From contig NZ_JARRIR010000008.1 in the NCBI RefSeq assembly GCF_029601685.1, positions 1-64,000 of the forward strand: DNA of 64,000 nt. Reading direction: 5' to 3'. Below the pieces are notes generated by a model. It searched no databases. It had not been told where the DNA came from and saw nothing but the letters and a program-made list of their open reading frames with translations. Positions 25,582-33,317 of the stretch are shown piece after piece; within the stretch, counting starts at the first letter, position 1, and every line of letters starts with the position of its first letter. The DNA is from Metarhizobium sp017305935. Its GTDB lineage: Bacteria; Pseudomonadota; Alphaproteobacteria; Rhizobiales; Rhizobiaceae. The translations under genes were made by a program, and so were the position numbers.

Positions 25582-25872
25582 ATGCACGGCGGCAAGAGAC
25601 AACGAGCAGGAAGGCCACCAGGCTCCCGGAACAAGGCGACGATTGATCGCCAGCGGGAGGTTGAGGAGAGCGGCGTCACGCCTTTGAATTTCCTCCTCAG
25701 CGTCATGCGAGACGAGGACGCTGACATGGATAGGCGGATGGATGCGGCAAAAGCTGTCGCGCCCTATGTGCATCCGAAGCTCTCCTCCATCCAGCATGGC
25801 GGCAACATCGGTTACCTTTCCCACGAAGAAGCTCTGGATCAATTGGACCATGCACGACAGCAACGACGATAA
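25582..25872 (+). CDS. Small phage protein upstream of terminase genes
   Basis: 96 residues starting MHGGKRQRAGRPPGSRNKAT. The Arg/Gly-rich AT-hook-like start and the segment GVTPLNFLLSVMRDEDADMD are typical of a phage family encoded beside small terminases. Start ATG 25582; an upstream open frame looks non-coding. Possibly packaging-related. Confidence 0.6.
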   Translation: MHGGKRQRAGRPPGSRNKATIDRQREVEESGVTPLNFLLSVMRDEDADMDRRMDAAKAVAPYVHPKLSSIQHGGNIGYLSHEEALDQLDHARQQRR

Positions 25873-26182
25873 CCGCGGCCGCTTCCCGGCTGGCAAATCT
25901 GGAAACCCCACCGGCAGGCCCAAGGGTGCCCGCAGCAAGCTTGGGGAGGACTTTCTGGCTGACATGTACGCCGATTGGCAGGATCACGGCCGGGCAGTTA
26001 TTGAGCGTGTCCGCGAGACCAAGCCGGAGCAATATCTGAAGGTGGTGGCCTCGCTCCTGCCCAAGGACATCAATCTGAACGTCGAGAACTATCAGGAATG
26101 GACCGATGACCAGCTTATGGCGCGCATCCTCGACCTGAACAAACAGATTGGGTTCGCCCCCCTGGCTAACAAGAAGCATTGA
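25850..26182 (+). CDS. DUF5681-domain protein
   Basis: 110 residues. GRFPAGKSGNPTGRPKGARS is the hallmark of DUF5681, a short Gly/Pro/Lys-rich domain at the N-terminus of many phage proteins. The remainder is helical (QWTDDQLMARILDLNKQIGF-like; observed in a closely related form). Overlaps its upstream neighbour by 23 bp. Probably co-expressed with the packaging genes. Confidence 0.65.
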   Translation: MHDSNDDNRGRFPAGKSGNPTGRPKGARSKLGEDFLADMYADWQDHGRAVIERVRETKPEQYLKVVASLLPKDINLNVENYQEWTDDQLMARILDLNKQIGFAPLANKKH

Positions 26183-26189
26183 GGTGACG

Positions 26190-26645
26190 ATGGGAAGACC
26201 TTCAGCATATAGCGGCGACATTGCCGCCATCATCTGCGAGCGGATTGCGGATGGGAACAGCCTCCGCACGATTTGCGCCGAGGACGGGATGCCGAACAAG
26301 GCTACCGTGTTGAGGTGGATTTCCAGCAACGATGCGTTTCGCGACCAATACGCGCGCGCGAGGGAAGCTCAGGCGGACGCGCTCTTCGACGAAATCCTCG
26401 CCATTGCAGACGCGCCCTTGATCGGGGAGAAGATCAAAATCGACAAAGACGGCAACAAAGAAATCACCCGTGGCGACATGATCGAGCATCGCCGGCTTCA
26501 GGTGGACACACGCAAATGGATGGCGTCTAAACTCCTCTCGAAGAAGTACGGCGACAAGCAGCAGCTTGAGCATTCCGGCGTTGATGGTGCGCCGCTCGTG
26601 CCGATCATCAATCTTTCGCTCAGTGGAGCAAAGCCCACGACCTGA
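26190..26645 (+). CDS. Terminase small subunit
   Basis: 151 residues. The N-terminal HTH (MGRPSAYSGDIAAIICERIA then DGNSLRTICAEDGMPNKATV, LRWISSN) and the helical centre (FRDQYARAREAQADALFDEI) match Sf6-like small terminase proteins that recognise the packaging site. No large terminase follows: the next gene is a DNA ligase. This supports a deletion or a satellite lifestyle. Confidence 0.75.
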   Translation: MGRPSAYSGDIAAIICERIADGNSLRTICAEDGMPNKATVLRWISSNDAFRDQYARAREAQADALFDEILAIADAPLIGEKIKIDKDGNKEITRGDMIEHRRLQVDTRKWMASKLLSKKYGDKQQLEHSGVDGAPLVPIINLSLSGAKPTT

Positions 26646-26704
26646 TAATACAGGTGGAAACAGGTTTGGCGCTTATAGGCCTTCTTTAAGCTTTCGCTGC
26701 TGCA

Positions 26705-27766
26705 ATGGGGCTTATGACCAAGCGCCCCCGGAAGCCTTCGAAGCCCCTCCTGTCGCCAGATACCCAGGCATTGCAGAGCCGGCCGGTTCGCAAGCGCGAT
26801 CCGAGGCAGCCGCGCCTTGCCCTCGACCCGATGCCAGACCGCATTGAGCCATGCCTAGCGTTGCTCAAGAGCAAGCCGCCCAAGGGACCGGAATGGGCTT
26901 TCGAGGTCAAATGGGATGGCTATCGCCTCGCTATCCATGTCGAGCCGAATGGCGTTCGCATCCTCACCCGTGGCGGCAGTGATTGGACATCGCGTTTCCC
27001 GGCCATCGCAGAAGCCGCCCGCCAGATCGGCACCACGGCTATTCTCGACGGTGAGGCGGTCGTTCTTGACGATGAAGGCCGGCCTAGCTTCAGCGCCTTG
27101 CAGAAGGCTCTCGGTGGCCGTGGCGGCAAACGCAGCGCCGATGAGGCAATCCTGTACGCTTTCGATATCCTCTATTTCGACGGCCACGACCTGACGCGCA
27201 TGGACCTGCAGGAGCGCCGGCACATCTTGGAACCGCTGTTCGGCAGCGAAGGAAAAATCCGCCTATCGGAAGAGATTGAAGCCGATGGCGCTGAATTCCT
27301 TGCCAGCGCCTGCGCTCTCGGCTTGGAAGGCATCATTGCCAAGCACCGGCACCGGCCGTACTCGCCGGGCCGCACTGGCGACTGGCTAAAGATCAAGTGC
27401 GTCCAGAGCGAGAGCTTTATGATTGTCGGCTATGAGCCGTCATCGGTGGCCTATGGCGGTATCGGCAGCCTGTTGCTCGCCGCCTATTATGGCACGGCCT
27501 GGCAGTATGTCGGATCGGTCGGAACGGGCTTCGGTGCCGATGAGGCCCTGGAGTTGCGCGCAACGCTCGACACGCTGAAGACGAAACGGCCGGCCGTCGA
27601 TGTCAAAGGCAAGGGCATCGTCTTCGTGCAGCCGACGCTCATTGCGGAAATCGAATTCCGGGGCTGGACGGATGAGCAGAAACTCCGCCACGCCTCTTAC
27701 AAAGGATTGCGCGACGTGCAAGACAATGCTGCCGTGTTCAAGATGCCGGAGGGGGAACTGTCTTAA
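26705..27766 (+). CDS. ATP-dependent DNA ligase, LigD ligase-domain type
   Basis: 353 residues. Adenylation motif I with the nucleophilic Lys is in FEVKWDGYRLAIHVE (about residue 69), followed by ILDGEAVVLDD, AFDILYFDGHDL, LEGIIAKHR and the WLKIKC motif V. A C-terminal OB domain is present. No polymerase or nuclease domain of full LigD is fused. These enzymes seal nicks and can join ends with Ku; no ku gene lies nearby. Presence in a phage element suggests a repair or genome-circularisation role. Confidence 0.85.
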   Translation: MGLMTKRPRKPSKPLLSPDTQALQSRPVRKRDPRQPRLALDPMPDRIEPCLALLKSKPPKGPEWAFEVKWDGYRLAIHVEPNGVRILTRGGSDWTSRFPAIAEAARQIGTTAILDGEAVVLDDEGRPSFSALQKALGGRGGKRSADEAILYAFDILYFDGHDLTRMDLQERRHILEPLFGSEGKIRLSEEIEADGAEFLASACALGLEGIIAKHRHRPYSPGRTGDWLKIKCVQSESFMIVGYEPSSVAYGGIGSLLLAAYYGTAWQYVGSVGTGFGADEALELRATLDTLKTKRPAVDVKGKGIVFVQPTLIAEIEFRGWTDEQKLRHASYKGLRDVQDNAAVFKMPEGELS

Positions 27767-27794
27767 TGGAAACGCCCGAGATGGATCGATTGTT

Positions 27795-28061
27795 ATGGCC
27801 CGCAGACCTCGTCAGCCTGAATGCCTAGCATATGGCATAACACCACGGTTAATCTCGCCTCAGGCCGCGGCATCCTATTGTGGCATGTCCGATGACGATT
27901 TCGTCAACTTTTATCGGGGGCGCTCTATCCGTTCCAGATCAGGCAAAGTGCTCTATGACATCCGTTTACTCGACGACTGGCTTGATCAGCTAGGAAGGCG
28001 AGGTACGCACGCTGCGGACCCGGCCAAATTGCTTGAGAATTTGGGACGGGGCAATCGATAG
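27795..28061 (+). CDS. Hypothetical HTH-like protein
   Basis: 88 residues from MARRPRQPECLAYGITPRLI. Contains LISPQAAASYCGMSDDDFVN, YRGRSIRSRSGKVLYDIRLLDDWLDQL: the order and spacing of an excisionase-type winged helix. Follows the ligase gene by 28 bp. Confidence 0.55.
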   Translation: MARRPRQPECLAYGITPRLISPQAAASYCGMSDDDFVNFYRGRSIRSRSGKVLYDIRLLDDWLDQLGRRGTHAADPAKLLENLGRGNR

Positions 28062-28153
28062 TACAGTGGCCACTTCGGTTGGTAATAGGAATTAATAGAC
28101 TCGCCTTCTGCGGGAAAAACCGGTCTTATCGGTTCAGTCGACGGGGGGAAGGA

Positions 28154-28990
28154 ATGATTCAGAACAGCTTGACAACCTCGGCAGCCAGCTTGATGGCGAT
28201 TGAGGCGGTAACCGTATTGCCTGGCGCAACACCGTTTAAGGAAGAAGTGGCCGGAAACTTTAATGACACGTTTCGCGGGCAGGTCCTAACTCGAGGCGGG
28301 GAAACACGGTTTGCCATAATAAAAGACCTGTATTCAAAGGAGCTTGCCAACGAACTTCTTGTCGCCGTGATTGGAAGGGCGCTGGGGTTAGCGATGCCGG
28401 ACAGCTATCTTGGCTTAGCGGAAGCAGACGTTCTAACTTTAACCAAAGGTCCTCAGATGGCAGGCGGGCGTTTGGTTTTCGTCAGTTGCGACGTTGGGTT
28501 CCCGAATCTTTTCACCAAGCTCAACAACAAAATTTTTCAAAAAGCTGCTCTTCGAAAAATTGTCGAGATTCTATGTAAGAACAATCTTAGCGCGCTGTAC
28601 GAATTCGACACCTGGAGCGCGAACATTGATCGTCACCCCGGTAACCTTCTGTTGGGCGGCGATGGCAAAATTTGGTTGATTGATCACGGCTGGTGCTTTA
28701 CCGGACCGACTTGGGAAGCGGCTGATTTAGCGCCATCGGAAGCCTATCCGAACAAGTTGGATTTGTGGGTCGCTCCTAACTTAAGCGATGAGGAAATTGC
28801 TACCGTCTCTGCTTCTGTTGGCATTTTATCCGAACAACTGCGTGCCTTGGACCTGCCTCGCGCTGCAGAATTGAGTTTTGCGCGAAGCCTTTTGAGTTCT
28901 GGTGACCTAAATGCACTTCTGCAGTTTCTCGTTGACCGACTGGACGCCACGCCACGGATTACCGCTAACTCATTAGGGAGGCTCATTTGA
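28154..28990 (+). CDS. HipA-like kinase
   Basis: 278 residues from MIQNSLTTSAASLMAIEA, with GGGGGAAGG before the ATG. HipA-like kinase features are a candidate ATP-binding Lys in RFAIIKDLYSKELANE, the catalytic loop FDTWSANIDRHPGNLLL (Asp and Asn present), and the metal-binding IDHG in IWLIDHGWCF. There is no HipB partner gene; instead it overlaps a second gene of unknown type. GC is lower than in the phage core, so it is probably cargo. Stand-alone HipA-like kinases often pair with DUF3037-type proteins. Confidence 0.75.
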   Translation: MIQNSLTTSAASLMAIEAVTVLPGATPFKEEVAGNFNDTFRGQVLTRGGETRFAIIKDLYSKELANELLVAVIGRALGLAMPDSYLGLAEADVLTLTKGPQMAGGRLVFVSCDVGFPNLFTKLNNKIFQKAALRKIVEILCKNNLSALYEFDTWSANIDRHPGNLLLGGDGKIWLIDHGWCFTGPTWEAADLAPSEAYPNKLDLWVAPNLSDEEIATVSASVGILSEQLRALDLPRAAELSFARSLLSSGDLNALLQFLVDRLDATPRITANSLGRLI

Positions 28991-29901
28991 TTATGTTTGA
29001 CCGGAGCATGTTCCCTAGCAGAGCTGGCTTGATTCCCGCGCGACGGGCTCCTCTCTATTTTCGGCCGATAAATGGGTCGAATGAACAACTCGTCGTCGGT
29101 GTCCTTGTCTTGGGACCGCAGGGTATTCACCTGGAAAGGGCAAATCGCTTGGACCGGCTCGTCTGCTTTTATGGTAACTCTTCAGTTGGGGTAATTTCCG
29201 CTATCGAACTCAGCCTTGATGATCTTGAGGACAGTTTTGACGAGCTTGAGAGCGATGGCTTCAAGAGCTTCCGTCCTCTATCATCAGGATTGTGGATCGG
29301 TGAATTGGAGCCCGCCGAAGGCGCAAGCCTTAAAAGTATTGGGGCAGCATGGATGAGAAGCATGTCGTCCTTGTACGCAGAGGATTCGACGGCGCTCGTC
29401 GTAGAGGCGGCGAGCAGCGTCCTCCAAACCGTGAATGTTGATGAGCCCGCTCAATCGCGCCTGGGCAATCTGTTGCTGAGCTACATTGAAAAACGGAATC
29501 CAGTGGTCGCGAGCGCTTTCAGTTCGGATATTCGCAACCAAAGGCGGGCAAATCGTGCTCACGGGGTAATCATTGATTTTTCGGGGCACAAAGTGGTCGC
29601 AAACTTCGGGGTCATATCAGTATCCCAATATACGCGATCTATCGACTCAATTAAGCGGCGTATGTGGGACCTGAAAGTTTCAGAGAACCGCGAAAGCTCC
29701 GCCTTGTTGCGACGGAATCATGAACTGCTCGCTCAGCACCCGGCGTTTGATGACCCGCAGCTCACGATAAAACAGGCAGACAAAGTGATGGACGGCCTGA
29801 AAGAGCTCGAAACGGAAGCGGATCAGCTCGAAATTCGCTTCATGCCGATGACGACCGTGCAAGCAATTGGCGATCATATCCTGGATCTCGAGGCTGCGTA
29901 G
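28987..29901 (+). CDS. Partner of HipA-like kinase, unknown function
   Basis: 304 residues from a TTG overlapping the kinase stop, with GGGAGG well placed; ATG 28993 is an alternative. The N-terminus has strands of the type LVVGVLVLGPQGIHLERAN, reminiscent of the NVGV strand in DUF3037 proteins, but the match is weak. The C-terminal part has charged helices (QADKVMDGLKELETEADQLE). Translational coupling argues for a joint function with the kinase. Confidence 0.6.
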   Translation: MIMFDRSMFPSRAGLIPARRAPLYFRPINGSNEQLVVGVLVLGPQGIHLERANRLDRLVCFYGNSSVGVISAIELSLDDLEDSFDELESDGFKSFRPLSSGLWIGELEPAEGASLKSIGAAWMRSMSSLYAEDSTALVVEAASSVLQTVNVDEPAQSRLGNLLLSYIEKRNPVVASAFSSDIRNQRRANRAHGVIIDFSGHKVVANFGVISVSQYTRSIDSIKRRMWDLKVSENRESSALLRRNHELLAQHPAFDDPQLTIKQADKVMDGLKELETEADQLEIRFMPMTTVQAIGDHILDLEAA

Positions 29902-29953
29902 ACTTCTGAGCTACGCCTTCTGTTTATTGCCCTTCGGTCTGACTTAGGGGAGG

Positions 29954-30544
29954 ATGATTGTGGAGTATAACCGAGCGGAAGTGCGAAGAGCCGTGTTAAA
30001 AGCCTGCGACGCTCTGTTGTTTCATTCGCCTCTCAACCCGAGAAACACGGTAGAAAAGACCGTGCTGCGAAAGCTACTGAATGAACTAGTCTGGCGCTAT
30101 ACTGAGGCTCATGAATTCCGAGGCAAATACCGGGGATGCGCTTGGTGGTCGGTCGAGGCTTTAGGGCTTTATGACACCCCTAAATCGGATTGGCGGAAGG
30201 GCGTGGCTTTAGAACATGTCATTGGTCGCAAGGAGCTAATCGACGCGCTTTTGAAGGCGTCGTCGATTGACGAGGTTTCGGCTGTTTTGGAGCGAGGCGA
30301 AACATGTGTGCTTTTACGAGAGCAACATAAACATTTGCCAAAGGGACAAGGATGGGAGCGATATGCGAACCTGCGGATCGTTCCCGGCCCGCTAGTCCGC
30401 GAGCACCAGCGCCGCTCAGGATTGCCAAGTTCCACTAACAGAACAAGCGAAGAACGGGTTGCTACCATTCTGCTACCCAACTCGGTAGCACACCCGATCA
30501 AAGACGGGGACGGCTTAACACCGTCGCCCGCCAAATCCCATTAA
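29954..30544 (+). CDS. Hypothetical protein at attR, possible third cargo gene
   Basis: 196 residues. Conserved-looking features are CAWWSVEAL, VALEHVIGRKELIDAL and CVLLREQHKHLPKGQGWERY, a His/Glu-containing core that could be a nuclease or adaptor, but no family is recognised. An internal GTG (29960) has better RBS spacing. Its last 30 codons run over the right-hand integrase arm repeat (30459-30480), so the natural end may have been shaped by the attachment region. Confidence 0.55.
   Translation: MIVEYNRAEVRRAVLKACDALLFHSPLNPRNTVEKTVLRKLLNELVWRYTEAHEFRGKYRGCAWWSVEALGLYDTPKSDWRKGVALEHVIGRKELIDALLKASSIDEVSAVLERGETCVLLREQHKHLPKGQGWERYANLRIVPGPLVREHQRRSGLPSSTNRTSEERVATILLPNSVAHPIKDGDGLTPSPAKSH
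30459..30480. repeat. Putative integrase arm site, right
   Basis: Same TTGCTACC-N5-GCTACCCAA pattern and orientation as 1609-1630, about 118 bp from attR. Overlaps the 3' part of the preceding gene. Confidence 0.5.
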
Positions 30545-30597
30545 ATCTCGGTAGTTCTCGGTATTGGCCAGTACAGGCCGGGATGGCGGAAACCGAA

Positions 30598-30636
30598 TTT
30601 CAAGACCGGTTCCTTAAACCACTCGGACACTCTTCC
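30598..30636. repeat. attR, 39-bp direct repeat
   Basis: Identical to the 5' half of tRNA-Ser at 1515-1553. Just inside it, GATGGCGGAA (30583 onward) also matches the 3' tip of the tRNA gene, so the site looks like a tRNA-Ser with its middle removed. Confidence 0.9.
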
Positions 30637-30662
30637 TGCTCGACAGCAAGGCTGATGTCGGC

Positions 30663-30690
30663 TTTACAGTGTTTCGGCCTGAAACGTCAA
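30663..30690 (-). promoter_or_regulatory. Orphaned chromosomal tRNA-Ser promoter
   Basis: On the minus strand TTGACG (30690-30685) and TGTAAA (30668-30663) are separated by 16 bp, ending about 26 bp before the 5' end of the attR half-tRNA. It would have driven the intact tRNA before integration. Confidence 0.5.
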
Positions 30691-30780
30691 TCGAAACGAT
30701 GGATGCCGGTTCGCGGAATTGTGTGCGGGCAGGGAAGGCGAGGGGCTTGCAATTGGGGGCTTGGGAGCTACCTTCCGGAC

Positions 30781-31137
30781 ATGCGAGCTTGGGTTTCGAT
30801 TCTGATGGTTCTTGCTTGGTTGGGCTACGGCTTGATGCCGGCCCTGGCCGGGCAGACGCGTCAGGTGATCATGCTCTCTGACACCGGCGCACAGCAGGCG
30901 ATGGGGATGATCGCCCATGAAACTCATCGGGCTGGCACCGCCCGGGCGATGCCGGTGGGCGGGTGTGATCATTGTCCTGGCATGAGCCATGCGGCATCCT
31001 GCCCGGGCTGTCTGGCGACTTTGCCGGATATGCCGACATCGGACCTTACAATCCTGTTCCGCTATCCGGCGCCGTGGCGTGGCGAGCGGTTGACGGCGTT
31101 AGCGCCTGTGCCACCGACGCCGCCTCCACGCGGCTGA
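30781..31137 (+). CDS. Small Cys/His-rich exported protein
   Basis: 118 residues with an N-terminal signal sequence (MRAWVSILMVLAWLGYGLMP, cleavage near ALAG). The mature part has CDHCPGMSHAASCPGC, a possible metal site, and a Pro-rich end (PVPPTPPPRG) typical of DUF2946-like small proteins near copper-resistance genes. It precedes a DUF305 gene by 63 bp, so a role in periplasmic metal handling is likely. Confidence 0.6.
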   Translation: MRAWVSILMVLAWLGYGLMPALAGQTRQVIMLSDTGAQQAMGMIAHETHRAGTARAMPVGGCDHCPGMSHAASCPGCLATLPDMPTSDLTILFRYPAPWRGERLTALAPVPPTPPPRG

Positions 31138-31200
31138 CAGGATGAGTGCGCCGCCTTGCGGGCGGCGCCTGTGAACCTGTCAATTTCATGGAGAAAACCG

Positions 31201-31572
31201 ATGTTTATCAGACACGCGGCCGCCGCTGTATGGATGAGCTTATGCCTGCCCGCCTTTGCCGGGGCGGAAGAAATGAAGCATGACCACAAGGCGATGCAGC
31301 AGCAGGCGGCATCCGACAACCCCTCATCCCGGGCCTATGAGAATGCCAGTGCGAAAATGCATCGCGACATGGCGGTTTCGCTGAGCGGTGATGCCGATGT
31401 CGATTTCGTGCGCGGTATGATCCCGCATCACCAAGGCGCAATCGACATGGCGAAGGTCGAACTGCAATACGGCAAGGACCCCGAAATCCGCAAGATGGCC
31501 GAGGGCGTCATCGCCGCGCAAAAAGCGGAGATCGCCGAGATGAAGCGTTGGCTGGAAAAGCACCTCAAATAA
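31201..31572 (+). CDS. DUF305 (CopM-like) periplasmic protein
   Basis: 123 residues with a signal peptide (AAAVWMSLCLPAFAGA) and a DUF305 domain: AKMHRDMAV, DVDFVRGMIPHHQGAIDMAK and GVIAAQKAEIAEMKRWLE. The HH and Met-rich helices are the hallmark of this ferritin-like family, linked to copper/silver binding. GGAGA lies before the ATG. Transcribed with the preceding Cys/His-rich gene. Confidence 0.85.
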   Translation: MFIRHAAAAVWMSLCLPAFAGAEEMKHDHKAMQQQAASDNPSSRAYENASAKMHRDMAVSLSGDADVDFVRGMIPHHQGAIDMAKVELQYGKDPEIRKMAEGVIAAQKAEIAEMKRWLEKHLK

Positions 31573-31629
31573 GCCGTGGAAAGGCGGAATGCCGGGTTTT
31601 GCGGCCCGGCATTCCGCAGAAACAAGGGC

Positions 31630-33036
31630 TTATTTAGGCCCCGGAATTTCGCCCATGCGGTTCCAGGCGTCGAGGCCGGCGATCTTGTAGGCTTCGGCAA
31701 GTGTCGGATAGTTGAAGGTGTTTTCGACGAAATATTCGACCGTGCCTTTGAGGTTCAGCACTGCTTGGCCGATATGCACCAGTTCCGTCGCGCCTTCGCC
31801 GATGACATGGACGCCGAGCAGGCGACGGGTCTTCAGTGAGAAGATCATCTTCAAGAGACCGGTATCGAGGCCCATGATATGGCCGCGCGAGGTCTCGCGA
31901 AACCGGGCGACGCCGCATTCGTAGGGAATGTTGCGCTGCTTGACCTCTTCCTCTGTCAGGCCGCAAGTGGAGATTTCCGGCACGGCATAGATGCCGTAGG
32001 GGAAGTATTTCTGTGGCTCTTTGGCGATGGCACCGGAGGCGACACGCGCGGCGATGCGTCCCTGTTCCATCGAGGTCGAGGCCAGGCTCGGGAAGCCGAC
32101 GACGTCGCCGGCGGCAAAAATGTTCGGCACCGAGGTCTCGAACGTCTCGGGATTGACTTTCAACCGGCCACGGCTATCGGCTTCCAGTCCGGCGGCGGCA
32201 AGGTTCAGCGTGTCGGTGGCGCCCATACGGCCAGCGGCGAACAGCACCATTTCGGTGGTGATGCGGCGGCCGGTGTCGAGCGTGACTTCCACCTTTCCGT
32301 CCGGCAATCTCTCCACCTTCGTCGCCTTGTTGCCGAGATGCAGTTTCATGTTGCGATCGCGCAACTGATAGATGAAGTCCTCGACGATTTCCTTGTCGAT
32401 GAAATCGAGGATGGTCGCCTTGGGGTCGATGACCGAGACCTGTGTGTCGAGCGCGTTGAAGATCGTCGCATATTCGATGCCGATGACGCCGGCGCCGATG
32501 ACCACCATTGAGCGCGGCAGCTCGGCGATATCCAGCAATTCGTCGCTATCGATGACGGACTTGCCGTCGAAAGGGATGTAATCGGGACGGAAGGGTTTCG
32601 TGCCCACCGCAAGAAGAATGCTTTTCGCCTCTATATGCAGCACTTCGCCATCCTCCTTGAGGATCGCCAGTGTGTCGGGCGCCACGAAACTCGCCTTGCC
32701 GCGGATGAGATGCACGCGGTTGCGGGCGAACTGGTGTTCCAGCACCTCGACCTCGTGGTCGAGGGTGATCAGCAGGCGACGGCGCAGGTCGTCGGCGCTG
32801 ATCTCCTGCTTGACGCGATAGGCGCGGCCGTAAAAACCACGTTCGCGCCAGCCGGAAAGGTTCAGCGCCGTCTCGCGCAGCGTCTTGGAGGGGATGGTGC
32901 CGGTATGCACGGACACGCCGCCGACGCGCTTGCCCTGCTCGACGACGAGGACTTTCCTGCCGAGCTTGGCGGCCTGGATGGCGGCACGACGCCCGGCCGG
33001 CCCGCTGCCGACGACGACGAGATCATACTGATTCAT
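31630..33036 (-). CDS. sthA: Soluble pyridine nucleotide transhydrogenase
   Basis: 468 residues, full length. N-terminal FAD-binding VVVGSGPAGRRAAIQAAKLG, NAD-binding VVIGAGVIGIEYATIF (about 175-195), the second FAD motif NIFAAGDVVGF and a C-terminal dimerisation domain. The disulfide pair of lipoamide dehydrogenases is replaced (VGGVSVHTGTIPSKTLRE), as in alphaproteobacterial SthA. It moves hydride between NADPH and NAD+. Housekeeping gene and a marker of chromosomal backbone. Confidence 0.92.
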   Translation of the reverse strand: MNQYDLVVVGSGPAGRRAAIQAAKLGRKVLVVEQGKRVGGVSVHTGTIPSKTLRETALNLSGWRERGFYGRAYRVKQEISADDLRRRLLITLDHEVEVLEHQFARNRVHLIRGKASFVAPDTLAILKEDGEVLHIEAKSILLAVGTKPFRPDYIPFDGKSVIDSDELLDIAELPRSMVVIGAGVIGIEYATIFNALDTQVSVIDPKATILDFIDKEIVEDFIYQLRDRNMKLHLGNKATKVERLPDGKVEVTLDTGRRITTEMVLFAAGRMGATDTLNLAAAGLEADSRGRLKVNPETFETSVPNIFAAGDVVGFPSLASTSMEQGRIAARVASGAIAKEPQKYFPYGIYAVPEISTCGLTEEEVKQRNIPYECGVARFRETSRGHIMGLDTGLLKMIFSLKTRRLLGVHVIGEGATELVHIGQAVLNLKGTVEYFVENTFNYPTLAEAYKIAGLDAWNRMGEIPGPK

Positions 33037-33146
33037 GGGGGAACCCGCTCCTGGATCGAATCATGCTGCAGTGCGACAAGCTTCGCGCGCTTACGCTTAA
33101 CAGATCAATATCACCGTTTCGTTAGCGCACAGTCGCGACTGCGACA

Positions 33147-33317
33147 TCAGATCAGCCGCAAACCCTTCAGGCTGGCATGACCCTTCTTGCCGATGATGAT
33201 GTGGTCGTGCACCGTGATCCCAAGCGGCTTGGCGGTGGAGATGATCAGGTGGGTCATGTCGATGTCGGCGCGTGACGGCGTCGGGTCGCCGGAAGGATGG
33301 TTGTGGATCATCCCACG
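33147..33317 (-). pseudogene. radC: radC, 5'-truncated
   Basis: Only the last 56 or so codons of the RadC JAB/MPN domain remain: IHNHPSGDPTPSRADIDM, then LGITVHDHIIIGKKGHASLK. The frame upstream of about 33318 has no RadC character. The break lies just before the HNHPSGDP metal-binding motif, at the edge of the recombinase-ParB cassette, so that element probably integrated here. Confidence 0.75.

Larger units (their letters stand above)
1515..30636. mobile_element. Prophage-like integrated element in tRNA-Ser
   Basis: Bounded by 39-bp direct repeats, with a tyrosine integrase beside the tRNA. Contents are phage-like: RHH and AlpA regulators, a primase-polymerase, overlapping small early genes, two large ejection-type proteins, a terminase small subunit, an Xre regulator with operators, and a nuclease. 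No large terminase, portal, major capsid, tail or clear lysis genes were recognised. It is either a decayed prophage or a satellite that depends on a helper phage. Confidence 0.85.
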
